Assembly (NCBI RefSeq): GCF_013033515.1
Contig: NZ_WQEG01000003.1
Span: 186,001-250,000 of the forward strand
Source: Ruegeria sp. HKCCA6707
Lineage (GTDB): Bacteria; Pseudomonadota; Alphaproteobacteria; Rhodobacterales; Rhodobacteraceae
DNA: 64,000 bases
Direction of reading: 5' to 3'
Shown here in pieces: positions 34,419-43,296 of the stretch (its first letter is position 1; the number at the start of each line of letters is the position of its first letter). The notes below the pieces were generated by a model that was given only the letters and a program-made list of their open reading frames with translations, was not told the origin of the DNA and made no database searches. Position numbers and translations under genes: made by a program.

Positions 34419-34767
34419 TTTCGCACGCACCAAGTCACGCACCAAGTACAGACCGAGGCTTGGGCAGCGACGCCGAATGAGATCATTTCTTGGAACAGAC
34501 CCATCTGAGAGAGTGGCCTTTCTCAGCCATATGCGAACAGATTGATCGGTCCTCGCTACCCGAGCGACCAGAATACGCCAAAGGCCTTTAGACCTCAGGG
34601 GTCGTTTCCCGTTCCCGGTGCCTTGACCCGGCGTGCGCAGCCATAACGACTGTCCGGCAGTCTCGACAATCGACCAAACACGATGAAACACCCTGCTATC
34701 CGACGATTTTTGGCTTTGTGGAAAGCGTTTTCTTGATCTGCGCACCGTATCTCAGCATGATCCAAAG
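34419..34767. other. Non-coding gap before the cyclase gene
   Basis: These 349 bp contain no credible gene; minus-strand frames across it lack family features. CACGCACCAAGT is repeated in tandem with 2 bp between copies near 34424-34449. Otherwise I see no promoter or RNA feature I can support. Confidence 0.4.
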
Positions 34768-37700
34768 ATGTCGGTCGATATCTACAAGTGGCTAAACGAT
34801 CTCGAACTGGGTCAATACGCAGATGTTTTTGCGGAAAACGACATTGATGCGCGTGTTTTGCCCTTATTGTCCGGCGAAGACCTGAAAGAGCTTGGAGTCA
34901 GCCTCGGTCACCGCAAAATCATACTCGCAGCAATCCAGAGCCTGCAGGATCATCAAAGCGCGGCGCCTTCTATCAAAACCGCCGATGAACCTGCGCGTGA
35001 AATGCCACCGACCTCAGCTGCGGCTACTGCGAATGACAGCAATCCTTTGTCCCGAACACACGCCGCGCATAGTACCGCCGAGAGACGTCATGTAACCGTC
35101 GTGTTCGCTGATCTTGTGGGCTCGACCGAACTTACCAACCGGTTTGATCCAGAGGACATGCGGGACTTGCTGCAGAGCTACCAGGATGCCGTAGCAGGAG
35201 CGGTAAGCCGGTATGGGGGCTATGTCGCAAAGTATCTGGGTGACGGTCTGCTGGTGTTTTTTGGCTGGCCCAGGGCCTACGAAGATCACGCCATTCGAGC
35301 GATTAAAGCAGGCCTGGATGCTGTCCGACGTGTCAGCGTGCTTAAAGCGCCAGATGGAGAATGCTTATCGGTCCGACTTGGCATCGCAAGCGGCGATGTG
35401 GTGGTCGGGGATACCGTGGGTGAAAACACCTATGAAGAAGGAGCGATGACCGGCCCGGTCGTCAATCTTGCGGCGCGAATTCAGGAACATGCCGAACCAA
35501 ATTCGGTCGTGGTTTCTGTTGAAGAAACCGAAACGGCGTTGCATCGGATATTCGAGTTCGACTCGCTTGGGCAAGTCGAACTCAAAGGCTTTGCCGAGCC
35601 GCATACTTTGTTGAAAGCTGTATCGGAACGCAGTGCGGAAAGCCGGTTTCGAGCTGTGCATCGAGAAGATGTCGACAGCGTAATGATCGGCCGGGACTAC
35701 GAAAAAGGGATCCTGCTGCAATCATGGCAACGTGCTCAGAGCGGCCATGGAGAGGTCGTCCTTCTTGCCGGAGAAGCCGGGATCGGCAAATCGCGGCTAA
35801 CTGAGGAATTCCTTGCCTCCGACGCCGTCGTCGAACACGCTGATGTCATCAGGTTGAACTGTTCCCCCTATCTCAGCAGCAGCCCTTTTCATCCGGTTAC
35901 CCAGCGAATTTCACAAGATGCCGGTGTTGAGCCGGACTTTGATGATGACCGGATCCTGCGGCATGTCCGAAAAGTACTGGAAAGCCGATCGGGGCTGGAT
36001 TGGGAACAAGTTCTGCCGGTCTTTGCGGCACTGGTCGCCCCCCGCAGCGCGCTCGCGCGTACCGTTCTCGAGATGTCACCGCAGGAACAGCGCGACAAAA
36101 CGATTCAAACCTTGATCCACACAGTACAGGTCAGGTCGAACGTTCAACCCGTTATTCTTTGTGTCGAAGACGCGCATTGGATGGATCCGTCCACACACGC
36201 CTTGCTGGAGCGGTTTAAGTCAATTTGCACCGATCTTCCGCTCATGATCCTGATCACACATAGGCCCGGCTGGGACTTGGCGTGTGATGAAGGGGATACG
36301 CATGTTCAGACTCTTGTCCTGCGCAGGTTCGGAACCGCGCATGTCGCGAACCTGGTTGAAAGCATCACAGGCCAAAGCCCGGACGACGCTCTGATATCAA
36401 CAATCATCGAAAAGACAGATGGTGTGCCTTTGTTCGTCGAAGAACTGACACGGGCAATTGTTGAGGCGGGTGAGCAAGGGCAAGTCCACATACCCTCTTC
36501 TTTGAAAGGCGCGTTGATGGCGCGGCTTGATGCTGTGTCGAATGAGGCCAAACAGATCGCACTTACAGGCTCTGTCGTTGGTCGCGAGTTTGAGCCAGGT
36601 ATTCTGGCAGCGGCGATGAACCTTGACGCCGCCCATGTTAACAAATGCCTCGAAGAACTTGCGCGCACAGGTCTGATCTTTGAAAGCGGGAACAATCGCG
36701 GGCATTTTGTTTTCCGCCATGCGCTGATCCGCGATACGGCCTATCAGTCCATGCTGAGTGCGACACGCAGAAAACAACACTCAATGGTCGCACGTGCCCT
36801 CATGCAGTTGAGGCCCGCAGAGATCGAACGCCGACCGGAACTGGTTGCCCGCCACCTTTCTGAAGCTGAAGAATGGAAAGAGGCATTCGAAAAATGGAAG
36901 ATTGCGACAGAAATGGCATTGGCACGATCTGCCAGCCAAGAGGCAATGACACACGCCCGCGAAACCCTCCGAGCCGCCCAAGAGCTTGGGTCTGAGGCCA
37001 AGGCAGAAAGGGTCGTGGGCCAAATTCTTGTTGGTCGCAGCCATGACAGCCTGGGCGATTTGCCGGAAGGCATCGCGATTTTGCAAGAGGCGTCGACAGC
37101 GGCCCGGGCGATCGGAAATGTCGAACTTGCTGCGGACGCGGCCAACCATTTTGCTGACTCGAGCATGATGTCGAGCAAGCGGCATGGCGACGCGATCGAG
37201 CTTTGCAGAAATGCGCTGAAAGACCTGCCCCAGGATGACGAAACCCGCCGCTGCCGATTGATGAGCCAACTCGCACGCGCGTATATGTTTGTCGGCAATT
37301 TGGCCGAAGGCGCAGAATTCGGACAGAAGTCGATGGAACTGGCGGCAAAACTGGGCGACCACAAATCGCAGTTCTCGGTGATGATGATGCATTTTGGGGC
37401 CCCGTTCATCGCGCGCAAAGGAAGAGATGCGCACCGCTGGCGAGAACACCTGGATGCGATGCACGAAGTGGCCGAGCATCTTGGCAGCATCGATCAGGGG
37501 CGAGACCGAACTCTCAGTCTGTTCGTCGGGGCTGAAATGGCTGATCGCGAATTGATGGACCATTCGCTGGATCTGCTTACCGAGATTTCCGAGAAGGACA
37601 ATCATCTGCAACTCTATTGGGTGCAGAAGCACGCACGCGCCATGGTTGCAATCATGGATGGTGATTTTGACCAAGCCGAAACACACGCGACCGAAGCGGT

Positions 37701-38367
37701 AAAGATTGGTCGCAAGACCCATGGCGAGCATGTCGAAGGCGTGTTCGGGGTTCAGATGTTTACCATCCGGCGCGAGCAAAACCGTCTTCACGAGGTGGCG
37801 CCGGTCATCAAAAAACTGATGTCAGAAAGTCCTGAAGATATCTCGTGGAAGCCCGGCTTTGGGCTGATCGCAGCCGAACTTGGGTATAAAGAACCTGCCG
37901 AGCGCATTTTGAACGAAATGGCTGAAAACAATTTCGATTTACCGCCCGACGCCATGTATTCGACCACATTGTCCTATTTGGCCGACATTTGTGTCGCTGT
38001 TGAACATCAGGATCATGCCAAGACCCTTCTCGAATTACTGGCACCTTACGAAGAGCTAACGATCACCGCGGGGGCAACAACTGTTTGTTCCGGCGCGGCA
38101 GCGCGGCGGTTGGGTAATCTGTGCACCGTTCTAAAAGATTGGGACACCGCAGAGCAGTTGTTGTGCAAGGCCATCGAAATTGACACGCGCATGAAGTGCC
38201 CGCCCTGGATAGCGCACAGCAAAGCAGCGTATGCCAAGGCGTTGAGACGCCGGGGCCGCCCAAACGATGTTGAACAGGCTTTTCAACTGGAAGGGGAAGC
38301 GTTGGAAATTTCGCAAAAATTGAGTATGGTTTCCCTCAGGTCAAAGCTCGAAGGAGTAGCGAGTTAA
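34768..38367 (+). CDS. SAM domain - class III nucleotide cyclase - AAA ATPase - TPR signalling protein
   Basis: The 1199-residue protein is multi-domain. Residues 3-62 are a SAM domain (YKWLNDLELGQYADVFAENDI; LKELGVSLGHRKIILAAI). Residues 107-290 are a class III adenylate/guanylate cyclase (VTVVFADLVGSTELTN with the metal Asp, KYLGDGLLVFFG with the second metal Asp, NLAARIQ). Residues 310-640 are an AAA/NB-ARC-like ATPase (Walker A GEAGIGKSRL near 335; Walker B ILCVEDAHWMD). The rest is TPR-like helical repeats. It probably couples protein or ligand sensing to cAMP production in the cytoplasm. A DUF4242 gene follows 27 bp later. Confidence 0.88.
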   Translation: MSVDIYKWLNDLELGQYADVFAENDIDARVLPLLSGEDLKELGVSLGHRKIILAAIQSLQDHQSAAPSIKTADEPAREMPPTSAAATANDSNPLSRTHAAHSTAERRHVTVVFADLVGSTELTNRFDPEDMRDLLQSYQDAVAGAVSRYGGYVAKYLGDGLLVFFGWPRAYEDHAIRAIKAGLDAVRRVSVLKAPDGECLSVRLGIASGDVVVGDTVGENTYEEGAMTGPVVNLAARIQEHAEPNSVVVSVEETETALHRIFEFDSLGQVELKGFAEPHTLLKAVSERSAESRFRAVHREDVDSVMIGRDYEKGILLQSWQRAQSGHGEVVLLAGEAGIGKSRLTEEFLASDAVVEHADVIRLNCSPYLSSSPFHPVTQRISQDAGVEPDFDDDRILRHVRKVLESRSGLDWEQVLPVFAALVAPRSALARTVLEMSPQEQRDKTIQTLIHTVQVRSNVQPVILCVEDAHWMDPSTHALLERFKSICTDLPLMILITHRPGWDLACDEGDTHVQTLVLRRFGTAHVANLVESITGQSPDDALISTIIEKTDGVPLFVEELTRAIVEAGEQGQVHIPSSLKGALMARLDAVSNEAKQIALTGSVVGREFEPGILAAAMNLDAAHVNKCLEELARTGLIFESGNNRGHFVFRHALIRDTAYQSMLSATRRKQHSMVARALMQLRPAEIERRPELVARHLSEAEEWKEAFEKWKIATEMALARSASQEAMTHARETLRAAQELGSEAKAERVVGQILVGRSHDSLGDLPEGIAILQEASTAARAIGNVELAADAANHFADSSMMSSKRHGDAIELCRNALKDLPQDDETRRCRLMSQLARAYMFVGNLAEGAEFGQKSMELAAKLGDHKSQFSVMMMHFGAPFIARKGRDAHRWREHLDAMHEVAEHLGSIDQGRDRTLSLFVGAEMADRELMDHSLDLLTEISEKDNHLQLYWVQKHARAMVAIMDGDFDQAETHATEAVKIGRKTHGEHVEGVFGVQMFTIRREQNRLHEVAPVIKKLMSESPEDISWKPGFGLIAAELGYKEPAERILNEMAENNFDLPPDAMYSTTLSYLADICVAVEHQDHAKTLLELLAPYEELTITAGATTVCSGAAARRLGNLCTVLKDWDTAEQLLCKAIEIDTRMKCPPWIAHSKAAYAKALRRRGRPNDVEQAFQLEGEALEISQKLSMVSLRSKLEGVAS

Positions 38368-38394
38368 CATACGAAAAACAATCTGGGGGACCGT

Positions 38395-38652
38395 ATGCCA
38401 AGGTATATAATCGAAAGAAACTTTGCCGAACAATTGAACATCACCGATGATGCCAAGATCCACATCAAAGAGATTAATGACGAGGTTGGAGTTGAGTGGA
38501 TTTTCTCGTTTCTGAGCGCTGACAAACGTAAGACATACTGTTTGTATGAGGCCCCAGATGAAGAAAGCCTGAGAAAGGCGGCCGAGCGTCTGAATATCCC
38601 AGCCGATGTAATAACGCCAGTGGATCGGATTGATCCCGCGATTTTTGCCTGA
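38395..38652 (+). CDS. DUF4242 (SCO4226-like nickel-binding) small protein
   Basis: The 85-residue protein begins MPRYIIERNF and has the ferredoxin-like fold pattern of DUF4242: VEWIFSFLSADKRKTYCLYEAPDEESLRKAAERLNIPADVITPVDRI. The family founder binds nickel; whether this one does is not known. DUF4242 domains often sit beside or are fused to cyclase-ATPase proteins like the one just upstream, which supports a shared regulatory role (inference). A flavin oxidase starts 114 bp downstream. Confidence 0.82.
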   Translation: MPRYIIERNFAEQLNITDDAKIHIKEINDEVGVEWIFSFLSADKRKTYCLYEAPDEESLRKAAERLNIPADVITPVDRIDPAIFA

Positions 38653-38766
38653 CCTTGGGTTTCGTCCAAGTTCCAAGACCCCTTTTCGTTCGATTCATCT
38701 GAACGGAAAACAATCATAAGAGGCAGACCTGCAAGAAGCCCTACCTAACAATAGGGAGGCCAAAAC

Positions 38767-40182
38767 ATGTTTGACCTAATTACACTCGACGGAAACAAGA
38801 CACGTGTGAGTCAAGAGGCTTTGGACGCGCTTGATTCATCCCTTCGTGGCGGTGTGTATCAACGAGGTTCGGCAGAATACGAAGACGCTCGAACAACGTG
38901 GAACAGCATGTTCGAACGCTACCCAGGCTTTGTCGTCCGCGCCTTGGGCGCAAGCGACGTACAGAAAGCCGTGAATTTTGTACGCGATGCTGGCCTCGTA
39001 ATGTCGGTTCGTTCGGGTGGGCATCAGATAGCAGGACACGCAGTTGCAGACGATGCGGTGATGCTTGACCTGTCGCAGATGCGCTCGGTCCATGTTGATC
39101 CGGTGAACAAGACAGCGCGGGTGGCACCCGGAGCGCTGCTCGGCGATGTTGATCGCGAAACGCAAGCGCATGGGCTTGTTGTCCCAACCGGGATCAATTC
39201 GACAACGGGTATTGCCGGTTTGACGCTGGGTGGCGGGTTTGGATGGACCACACGTAAATTTGGCATGACAATCGACAACCTGATCTCTGCAGAAGTCGTA
39301 ACTGCCGACGGTACAATTGTCACCGCATCAGCCACGAGCCACCCGGATCTGTTCTGGGCCATTCGGGGTGGTGGTGGAAACTTCGGAGTTGTCACCTCTT
39401 TCGAGTTTCAGTTGCACGAGCTTGGACCCGACGTCTTGTCAGGCCTGATTGTGCATCCGATTGAAAAAGCCCCGGAACTGCTTGCGGAATATGCTGTAAT
39501 TGCAGACACATCGCCTGATGAGCTCACCGTGTGGAGCGTGATGCGCAAAGCGCCCCCTCTGCCTTTCCTGCCCGAGGAATGGCATGGGCGGGAAGTCCTG
39601 ATCTTCGCCGCCTGCTATAGCGGACCAATGGAAGACGGCGAAAAAGCCATGGCTTCACTGCGCGCATTGGGAGATCCGATCGCCGATGTTATTTCTCCAC
39701 ATAAATTCGTCGATTGGCAGGGTGCTTTTGACCCTCTTCTGACACCAGGGGCTCGCAATTATTGGAAAAGCCATGACTTCGACGCCCTGCCGTCGGACGC
39801 CATCTCGGAGCTTCTGAAAGCCATTTCCAACCTGCCTGATCCCGCCTGCGAGGTCTTCATAGCGCATGTCGGCGGAGCAATGGCGCGCGTTGATACGGGT
39901 TCAACAGCCTACCCCCAAAGATCGGCGCACTTTATCATGAATGTTCACACGCGCTGGGAAGATCCCGGAAAAGATGCCGAATGTATCGACTGGGCGCGCG
40001 ATCTTTATGATAATATGCAACCGCATTCCAGCGGCAGCGCCTATGTAAACTTCATGCCCGAAGATGAAGCGGACCCAACAACCGGCGCTTACGGCGACAA
40101 TGTTGACAGGCTATCCAAGATCAAAGGCAGCTACGACCCCGCCAACCTCTTTCGTGTTAACCACAACATCTTGCCTACCTAG
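38767..40182 (+). CDS. FAD-linked oxidoreductase with berberine-bridge domain
   Basis: The 471-residue protein has a PCMH-type FAD domain: VRSGGHQIAGHAVADDAVMLDLSQM (His expected to bind FAD covalently), VVPTGINSTTGIAGLTLGGGFGW and FWAIRGGGGNFGVVTSFEF. It ends in the BBE C-terminus (SAYVNFMPED; YGDNVDRLSKIKGSYDPANLFRVNHNI). The cysteine used for the second covalent flavin bond in berberine-bridge enzymes is replaced (the segment reads GINSTTG), so mono-covalent FAD is expected. It lacks a signal peptide. RBS AGGGAGGCC precedes the ATG. The substrate is unknown; family members oxidise sugars or aromatic alcohols. Confidence 0.85.
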   Translation: MFDLITLDGNKTRVSQEALDALDSSLRGGVYQRGSAEYEDARTTWNSMFERYPGFVVRALGASDVQKAVNFVRDAGLVMSVRSGGHQIAGHAVADDAVMLDLSQMRSVHVDPVNKTARVAPGALLGDVDRETQAHGLVVPTGINSTTGIAGLTLGGGFGWTTRKFGMTIDNLISAEVVTADGTIVTASATSHPDLFWAIRGGGGNFGVVTSFEFQLHELGPDVLSGLIVHPIEKAPELLAEYAVIADTSPDELTVWSVMRKAPPLPFLPEEWHGREVLIFAACYSGPMEDGEKAMASLRALGDPIADVISPHKFVDWQGAFDPLLTPGARNYWKSHDFDALPSDAISELLKAISNLPDPACEVFIAHVGGAMARVDTGSTAYPQRSAHFIMNVHTRWEDPGKDAECIDWARDLYDNMQPHSSGSAYVNFMPEDEADPTTGAYGDNVDRLSKIKGSYDPANLFRVNHNILPT

Positions 40183-40288
40183 CTGGTTACAAACGAAGGC
40201 GCTGCAACAGGTCTGAGACGCGCGCCTTCGACCATCATCAGAGATGCGCAGACATCTCGCCAGCACCGGGTAAAGCAGGCGCACTGGT

Positions 40289-40345
40289 CGTTTGTCATAC
40301 GCTTTGAAGCTGCGATGCCGTTTGTCATGTCAATCTGACAAACGG
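40289..40345. promoter_or_regulatory. Triple half-site operator-like repeat (CGTTTGTCA)
   Basis: CGTTTGTCA occurs at 40289-40297 and again at 40319-40327. The latter forms a perfect 10-bp inverted repeat with TGACAAACGG at 40336-40345 (8-bp loop). No T-run follows, so a terminator is unlikely. It lies about 130 bp upstream of xthA and 136 bp after the oxidase gene. A dimeric repressor site with an extra half-site is the simplest reading. Confidence 0.45.
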
Positions 40346-40477
40346 TATCGGTCACACAGACCTCACCACATTTGGTCCCCGGTCAATTTGGCAAATATCA
40401 AGCTCGGATGCTGCCCCATACTTGCCGTTGGTCCCTTTCTACGCGATAGGTTGCCTCAGCTCATCGGAGGACCGCAG

Positions 40478-41257
40478 ATGAAAATCGCCACGTTCAATAT
40501 CAACGGCATCAAGGCGCGGATTGAAGCACTGCCCAGATGGCTGGATGACGCGCAACCCGATGTGGTGCTGCTGCAAGAGATCAAATCGGTCGACGAAAAC
40601 TTCCCGCGCGAGATCTTTGAAGAGCGGGGATACAACGTCGAAACCCATGGCCAGAAGAGCTTCAACGGCGTGGCGATCCTGTCGAAGCTTCCTCTGGAAG
40701 ACGTCACACGCGGCCTGCCCGGTGATGACAGTGACGAACAGGCACGTTGGATCGAGGCGACGGTGATCGGCAAACAGGCGCTGCGGATTTGCGGTTTGTA
40801 CCTGCCCAATGGCAACCCGGCGCCGGGTCCGAAATATGATTACAAGCTTGCGTGGATGGAACGGCTCTATGCGCGGGCGCAAGCGCTGATCGGCTCAGAA
40901 GAGCCGGCCTTGATGGCTGGCGACTATAACATCATCCCGCAAGCGGAAGACGCCAAGCGCCCTGAGGCCTGGCGCGAGGACGCGTTGTTCCGGCCGGAAA
41001 GCCGGGCAGCGTTTCGCAAAATTCTGAACCTTGGGTTCACCGAAGCGTTTCGGGCCGTTACGCGCGGGCCTGAGCACTATTCCTTTTGGGACTATCAGGC
41101 GGGTGCCTGGAACCGAAATGACGGTATCAGGATCGATCATTTCCTGCTGACCCCTCAAGCCGCTGATCTGATGCGTGACTGCAAGATCGATGCAGAAATT
41201 CGCGGCCACGAAAAGCCATCAGATCACGTACCGGTTTGGGTTGATCTGGATCTGTAA
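40478..41257 (+). CDS. xthA: Exodeoxyribonuclease III (AP endonuclease)
   Basis: ATG 40478 follows ATCGGAGGACC and gives 259 residues; the frame upstream to 40292 is non-coding. Signature blocks are FNINGIKARI, VVLLQEIKSVDE (metal Glu), GVAILSKLPLED, ICGLYLPNGNPAPGPKYDYKLAWM, MAGDYNIIPQ (Asp/Asn catalytic) and RIDHFLLTPQ followed by SDHVPVWVDL (catalytic Asp-His). It cleaves DNA at abasic sites in base excision repair. The end is 4 bp from the convergent flavin monooxygenase. Confidence 0.95.
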   Translation: MKIATFNINGIKARIEALPRWLDDAQPDVVLLQEIKSVDENFPREIFEERGYNVETHGQKSFNGVAILSKLPLEDVTRGLPGDDSDEQARWIEATVIGKQALRICGLYLPNGNPAPGPKYDYKLAWMERLYARAQALIGSEEPALMAGDYNIIPQAEDAKRPEAWREDALFRPESRAAFRKILNLGFTEAFRAVTRGPEHYSFWDYQAGAWNRNDGIRIDHFLLTPQAADLMRDCKIDAEIRGHEKPSDHVPVWVDLDL

Positions 41258-41261
41258 CGGC

Positions 41262-42413
41262 TCAGACCGTCGGATCGTAGTCATAAATCCAGTCATAGCG
41301 CCGCCCGAGTTGAGGGCCCAAAACCATCAATCCCGCTTGCGCGACAAATCGGGCCGGGCCGCGCAGATGGAAATTGCGCGCGTTCGCGCCTGCCGCCGCA
41401 ACGACTTTTGTCGCGCGCGGTTTTCGGGTGGTTTCATACACAGACAGCGCCCGCGCGATATCGGGCTGGTTTTGAAAGGCACGCGCCAAACACCAAGCGT
41501 CCTCAAGTGCCAGACAGGCGCCTTGGGCCATGAAGGGCAATGTCGGATGTGCCGCATCGCCCAGCAGAGCAAGCCGCCCGTTTTGCCATTGCTGCGCCAC
41601 AGGGCGCAGGAACAACGCCCATAGGTTCGCCTGCTCGACCCGATCCAGGATTTCACCGACCGTGCCACCAAAATCGGCAAAGCGGGCGCGCAGGTCTTTT
41701 GGATCGCCCTCCTGCCGCCAGCCCTCGGCGCGCCAATCCGAGCGTTCTTCGACTGCGACGATATTCATCAGGTTCTGATCTCGCAGGGGATAGGTGACCA
41801 CATGTCGACCTGGCCCCATCGTCAGCACCGCGCGCGGGGTGTCGTCTCGACCTTTCCAGGGGATGGTGGCGCGCCAGGCGGTCTGCCGGGTAAATCGGGG
41901 CTCTTCAGGACCATTCAGTATGGGTCGGATGCGGCTGCGGCCCCCGTCGGCAGCGATGATGCAGTCGGCCTCTAGCTGTGTTCCGTTTTCAAGCTGTACA
42001 CGCGCCCCGTCCGGGGTTGTCAGAACCGTTTCGACACAGGCATCCAGACGAATATCGACCCCTGCCTGAACGGCACCCGCGTGCAACAGATCCAACAAAT
42101 CAGTGCGGTGGTAATAGTAGGTGGGCCCAGCCTTGGGGCTTGGGATCCGACTGACCAAACGCCCGTGACGATAGTCGCGCAGCTCGGTGCCAAAGGATCT
42201 CTGGCCGGCTTCGGGCGTCTCGGATGCGACACCCAAAGCGCGCAGAACTGCCATTCCATTGGCAGAAATCTGAAGGCCCGCGCCAACCTCGGTCAAGGCA
42301 GGGGCCTGTTCAAGCACGGTTATATCCCCGCCTTGCTGGCGCAGAGCCAAAGCGGCGGCCAGACCACCGATCCCGCCCCCGATGACACAGAATTTCAAAC
42401 CGTTGACACCCAT
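41262..42413 (-). CDS. FAD-dependent aromatic monooxygenase (salicylate 1-hydroxylase-like)
   Basis: The 383-residue protein has the group A flavoprotein motifs: GxGxxG in VIGGGIGGLAAALALRQQG (residues 11-29), DG in ADCIIAADGGRSRIRP, and GD in LALLGDAAHPTLPFMAQGACLALEDAWCLA. It resembles salicylate or 3-hydroxybenzoate 6-hydroxylase-like enzymes that use NAD(P)H and O2 to hydroxylate a phenolic ring. No other aromatic-degradation gene is nearby, so the substrate is open. The start (MGVNGLKFCVIG) is close behind the dksA terminator. Confidence 0.87.
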   Translation of the reverse strand: MGVNGLKFCVIGGGIGGLAAALALRQQGGDITVLEQAPALTEVGAGLQISANGMAVLRALGVASETPEAGQRSFGTELRDYRHGRLVSRIPSPKAGPTYYYHRTDLLDLLHAGAVQAGVDIRLDACVETVLTTPDGARVQLENGTQLEADCIIAADGGRSRIRPILNGPEEPRFTRQTAWRATIPWKGRDDTPRAVLTMGPGRHVVTYPLRDQNLMNIVAVEERSDWRAEGWRQEGDPKDLRARFADFGGTVGEILDRVEQANLWALFLRPVAQQWQNGRLALLGDAAHPTLPFMAQGACLALEDAWCLARAFQNQPDIARALSVYETTRKPRATKVVAAAGANARNFHLRGPARFVAQAGLMVLGPQLGRRYDWIYDYDPTV

Positions 42414-42429
42414 GCCCCCGCTTTAACGC

Positions 42430-42460
42430 AAAAACGCCGGAGCAACAGGCCCCGGCGTTT
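42430..42460 (-). terminator. Rho-independent terminator of dksA
   Basis: Read on the minus strand, AAACGCCGG pairs with CCGGCGTTT around an 11-nt loop, followed by TT. It begins 27 bp after the dksA stop and separates dksA from the flavin monooxygenase gene. Confidence 0.75.
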
Positions 42461-42486
42461 GATTTTCTTGTTCAAAAATGCGGCGA

Positions 42487-42909
42487 TCAATCGTCGCGAT
42501 GAACCTTTTCGCGACGCTCGTGACGCTCTTGCGCTTCCAGCGTCATGGTGGCGATCGGACGCGCATCCAGACGTTTCAGCGAGATCGGATCGCCGGTCAT
42601 TTCGCAATAGCCATACTCACCCTCGTCGATACGGCGCAGAGCCGACTCGATCTTGGCCACCAGCTTGCGCTGACGGTCCCGTGTGCGCAGCTCCAGCGCG
42701 CGATCAGTTTCTTCACTGGCGCGGTCTGCAACGTCGGGAATGTTACGGGTATTGTCCTGCAAACCCTCGATTGTATCGCGGCTGCCTGCAAGAAGTTCGG
42801 TTTTCCAATCCGTCAGCTTGCGACGAAAATATTCAAGCTGTCGGTCGTTCATGAACGGCTCATCTTCAGCCGGGCGGTAATCTTCCGGCAGGAAAACTTC
42901 CTGTTTCAT
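42487..42909 (-). CDS. dksA: RNA polymerase-binding transcription factor DksA
   Basis: ATG 42909 (MKQEVFLPEDYRPAEDEPFMND) follows GAGGGAGCAAAA and gives 140 residues, the usual alphaproteobacterial length. A second ATG at 42963, with AAGGGGAG before it, would add an 18-residue extension. The coiled-coil (RQLEYFRRKLTDWKTELLAG to ADRASEETDRALELRTRDRQRKLVAKIESALRRIDEG) is clear. The zinc-finger region has a single Cys in YGYCEMTGDPISLKRLDARP, lacking the four-cysteine site of E. coli DksA, as seen in other zinc-independent versions. It mediates (p)ppGpp control of rRNA and amino acid genes. Confidence 0.92.
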   Translation of the reverse strand: MKQEVFLPEDYRPAEDEPFMNDRQLEYFRRKLTDWKTELLAGSRDTIEGLQDNTRNIPDVADRASEETDRALELRTRDRQRKLVAKIESALRRIDEGEYGYCEMTGDPISLKRLDARPIATMTLEAQERHERREKVHRDD

Positions 42910-43175
42910 TTTTGCTCCCTCGGTACGGGCTGAACCGTCGGTCGCGGTCGTGTCACCAGACATTCGGCACTCCCCTTCTGCGGTGCGTTTAACTGACGGC
43001 GCGAGGATTGTCACTATGCAAACGTTGCCTGTAAGCGTCGCCATGCGGCCTTGTCTAACTATGAGACATGCAACAAAAAAGCTTGTTTTCTGTGGAAATT
43101 AACGGGCTTTTTCAAGGCGCGGCCCACAACCTTTTCTGGTTGCATCGTTTCGAATCATGCCGCGCAGACCTCAAA

Positions 43176-43199
43176 CAGCTTCACATCCGCGTGAAGCTG
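43176..43199. repeat. Inverted repeat CAGCTTCAC-N6-GTGAAGCTG
   Basis: The 9-bp arms are perfect (43176-43184 and 43191-43199), with a 6-bp loop ATCCGC and no T-run. It lies 97 bp upstream of the MoxR-type ATPase. It may be an operator, or a hairpin in the leader. Confidence 0.45.
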
Positions 43200-43296
43200 C
43201 AACGCAGCGACCCGTCTTGCATTGCAGAACGCCCGACGGTAACCCAGAGCGGTCTGACCCGATCAGGGCTGACTGAACGTTGTCAACGAGGATCAC

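Noticed and set aside
34050..34745. 231-residue minus-strand ORF overlapping erpA
   Set aside because: It runs antisense to erpA, whose own cysteine motif is intact, and has no family features.
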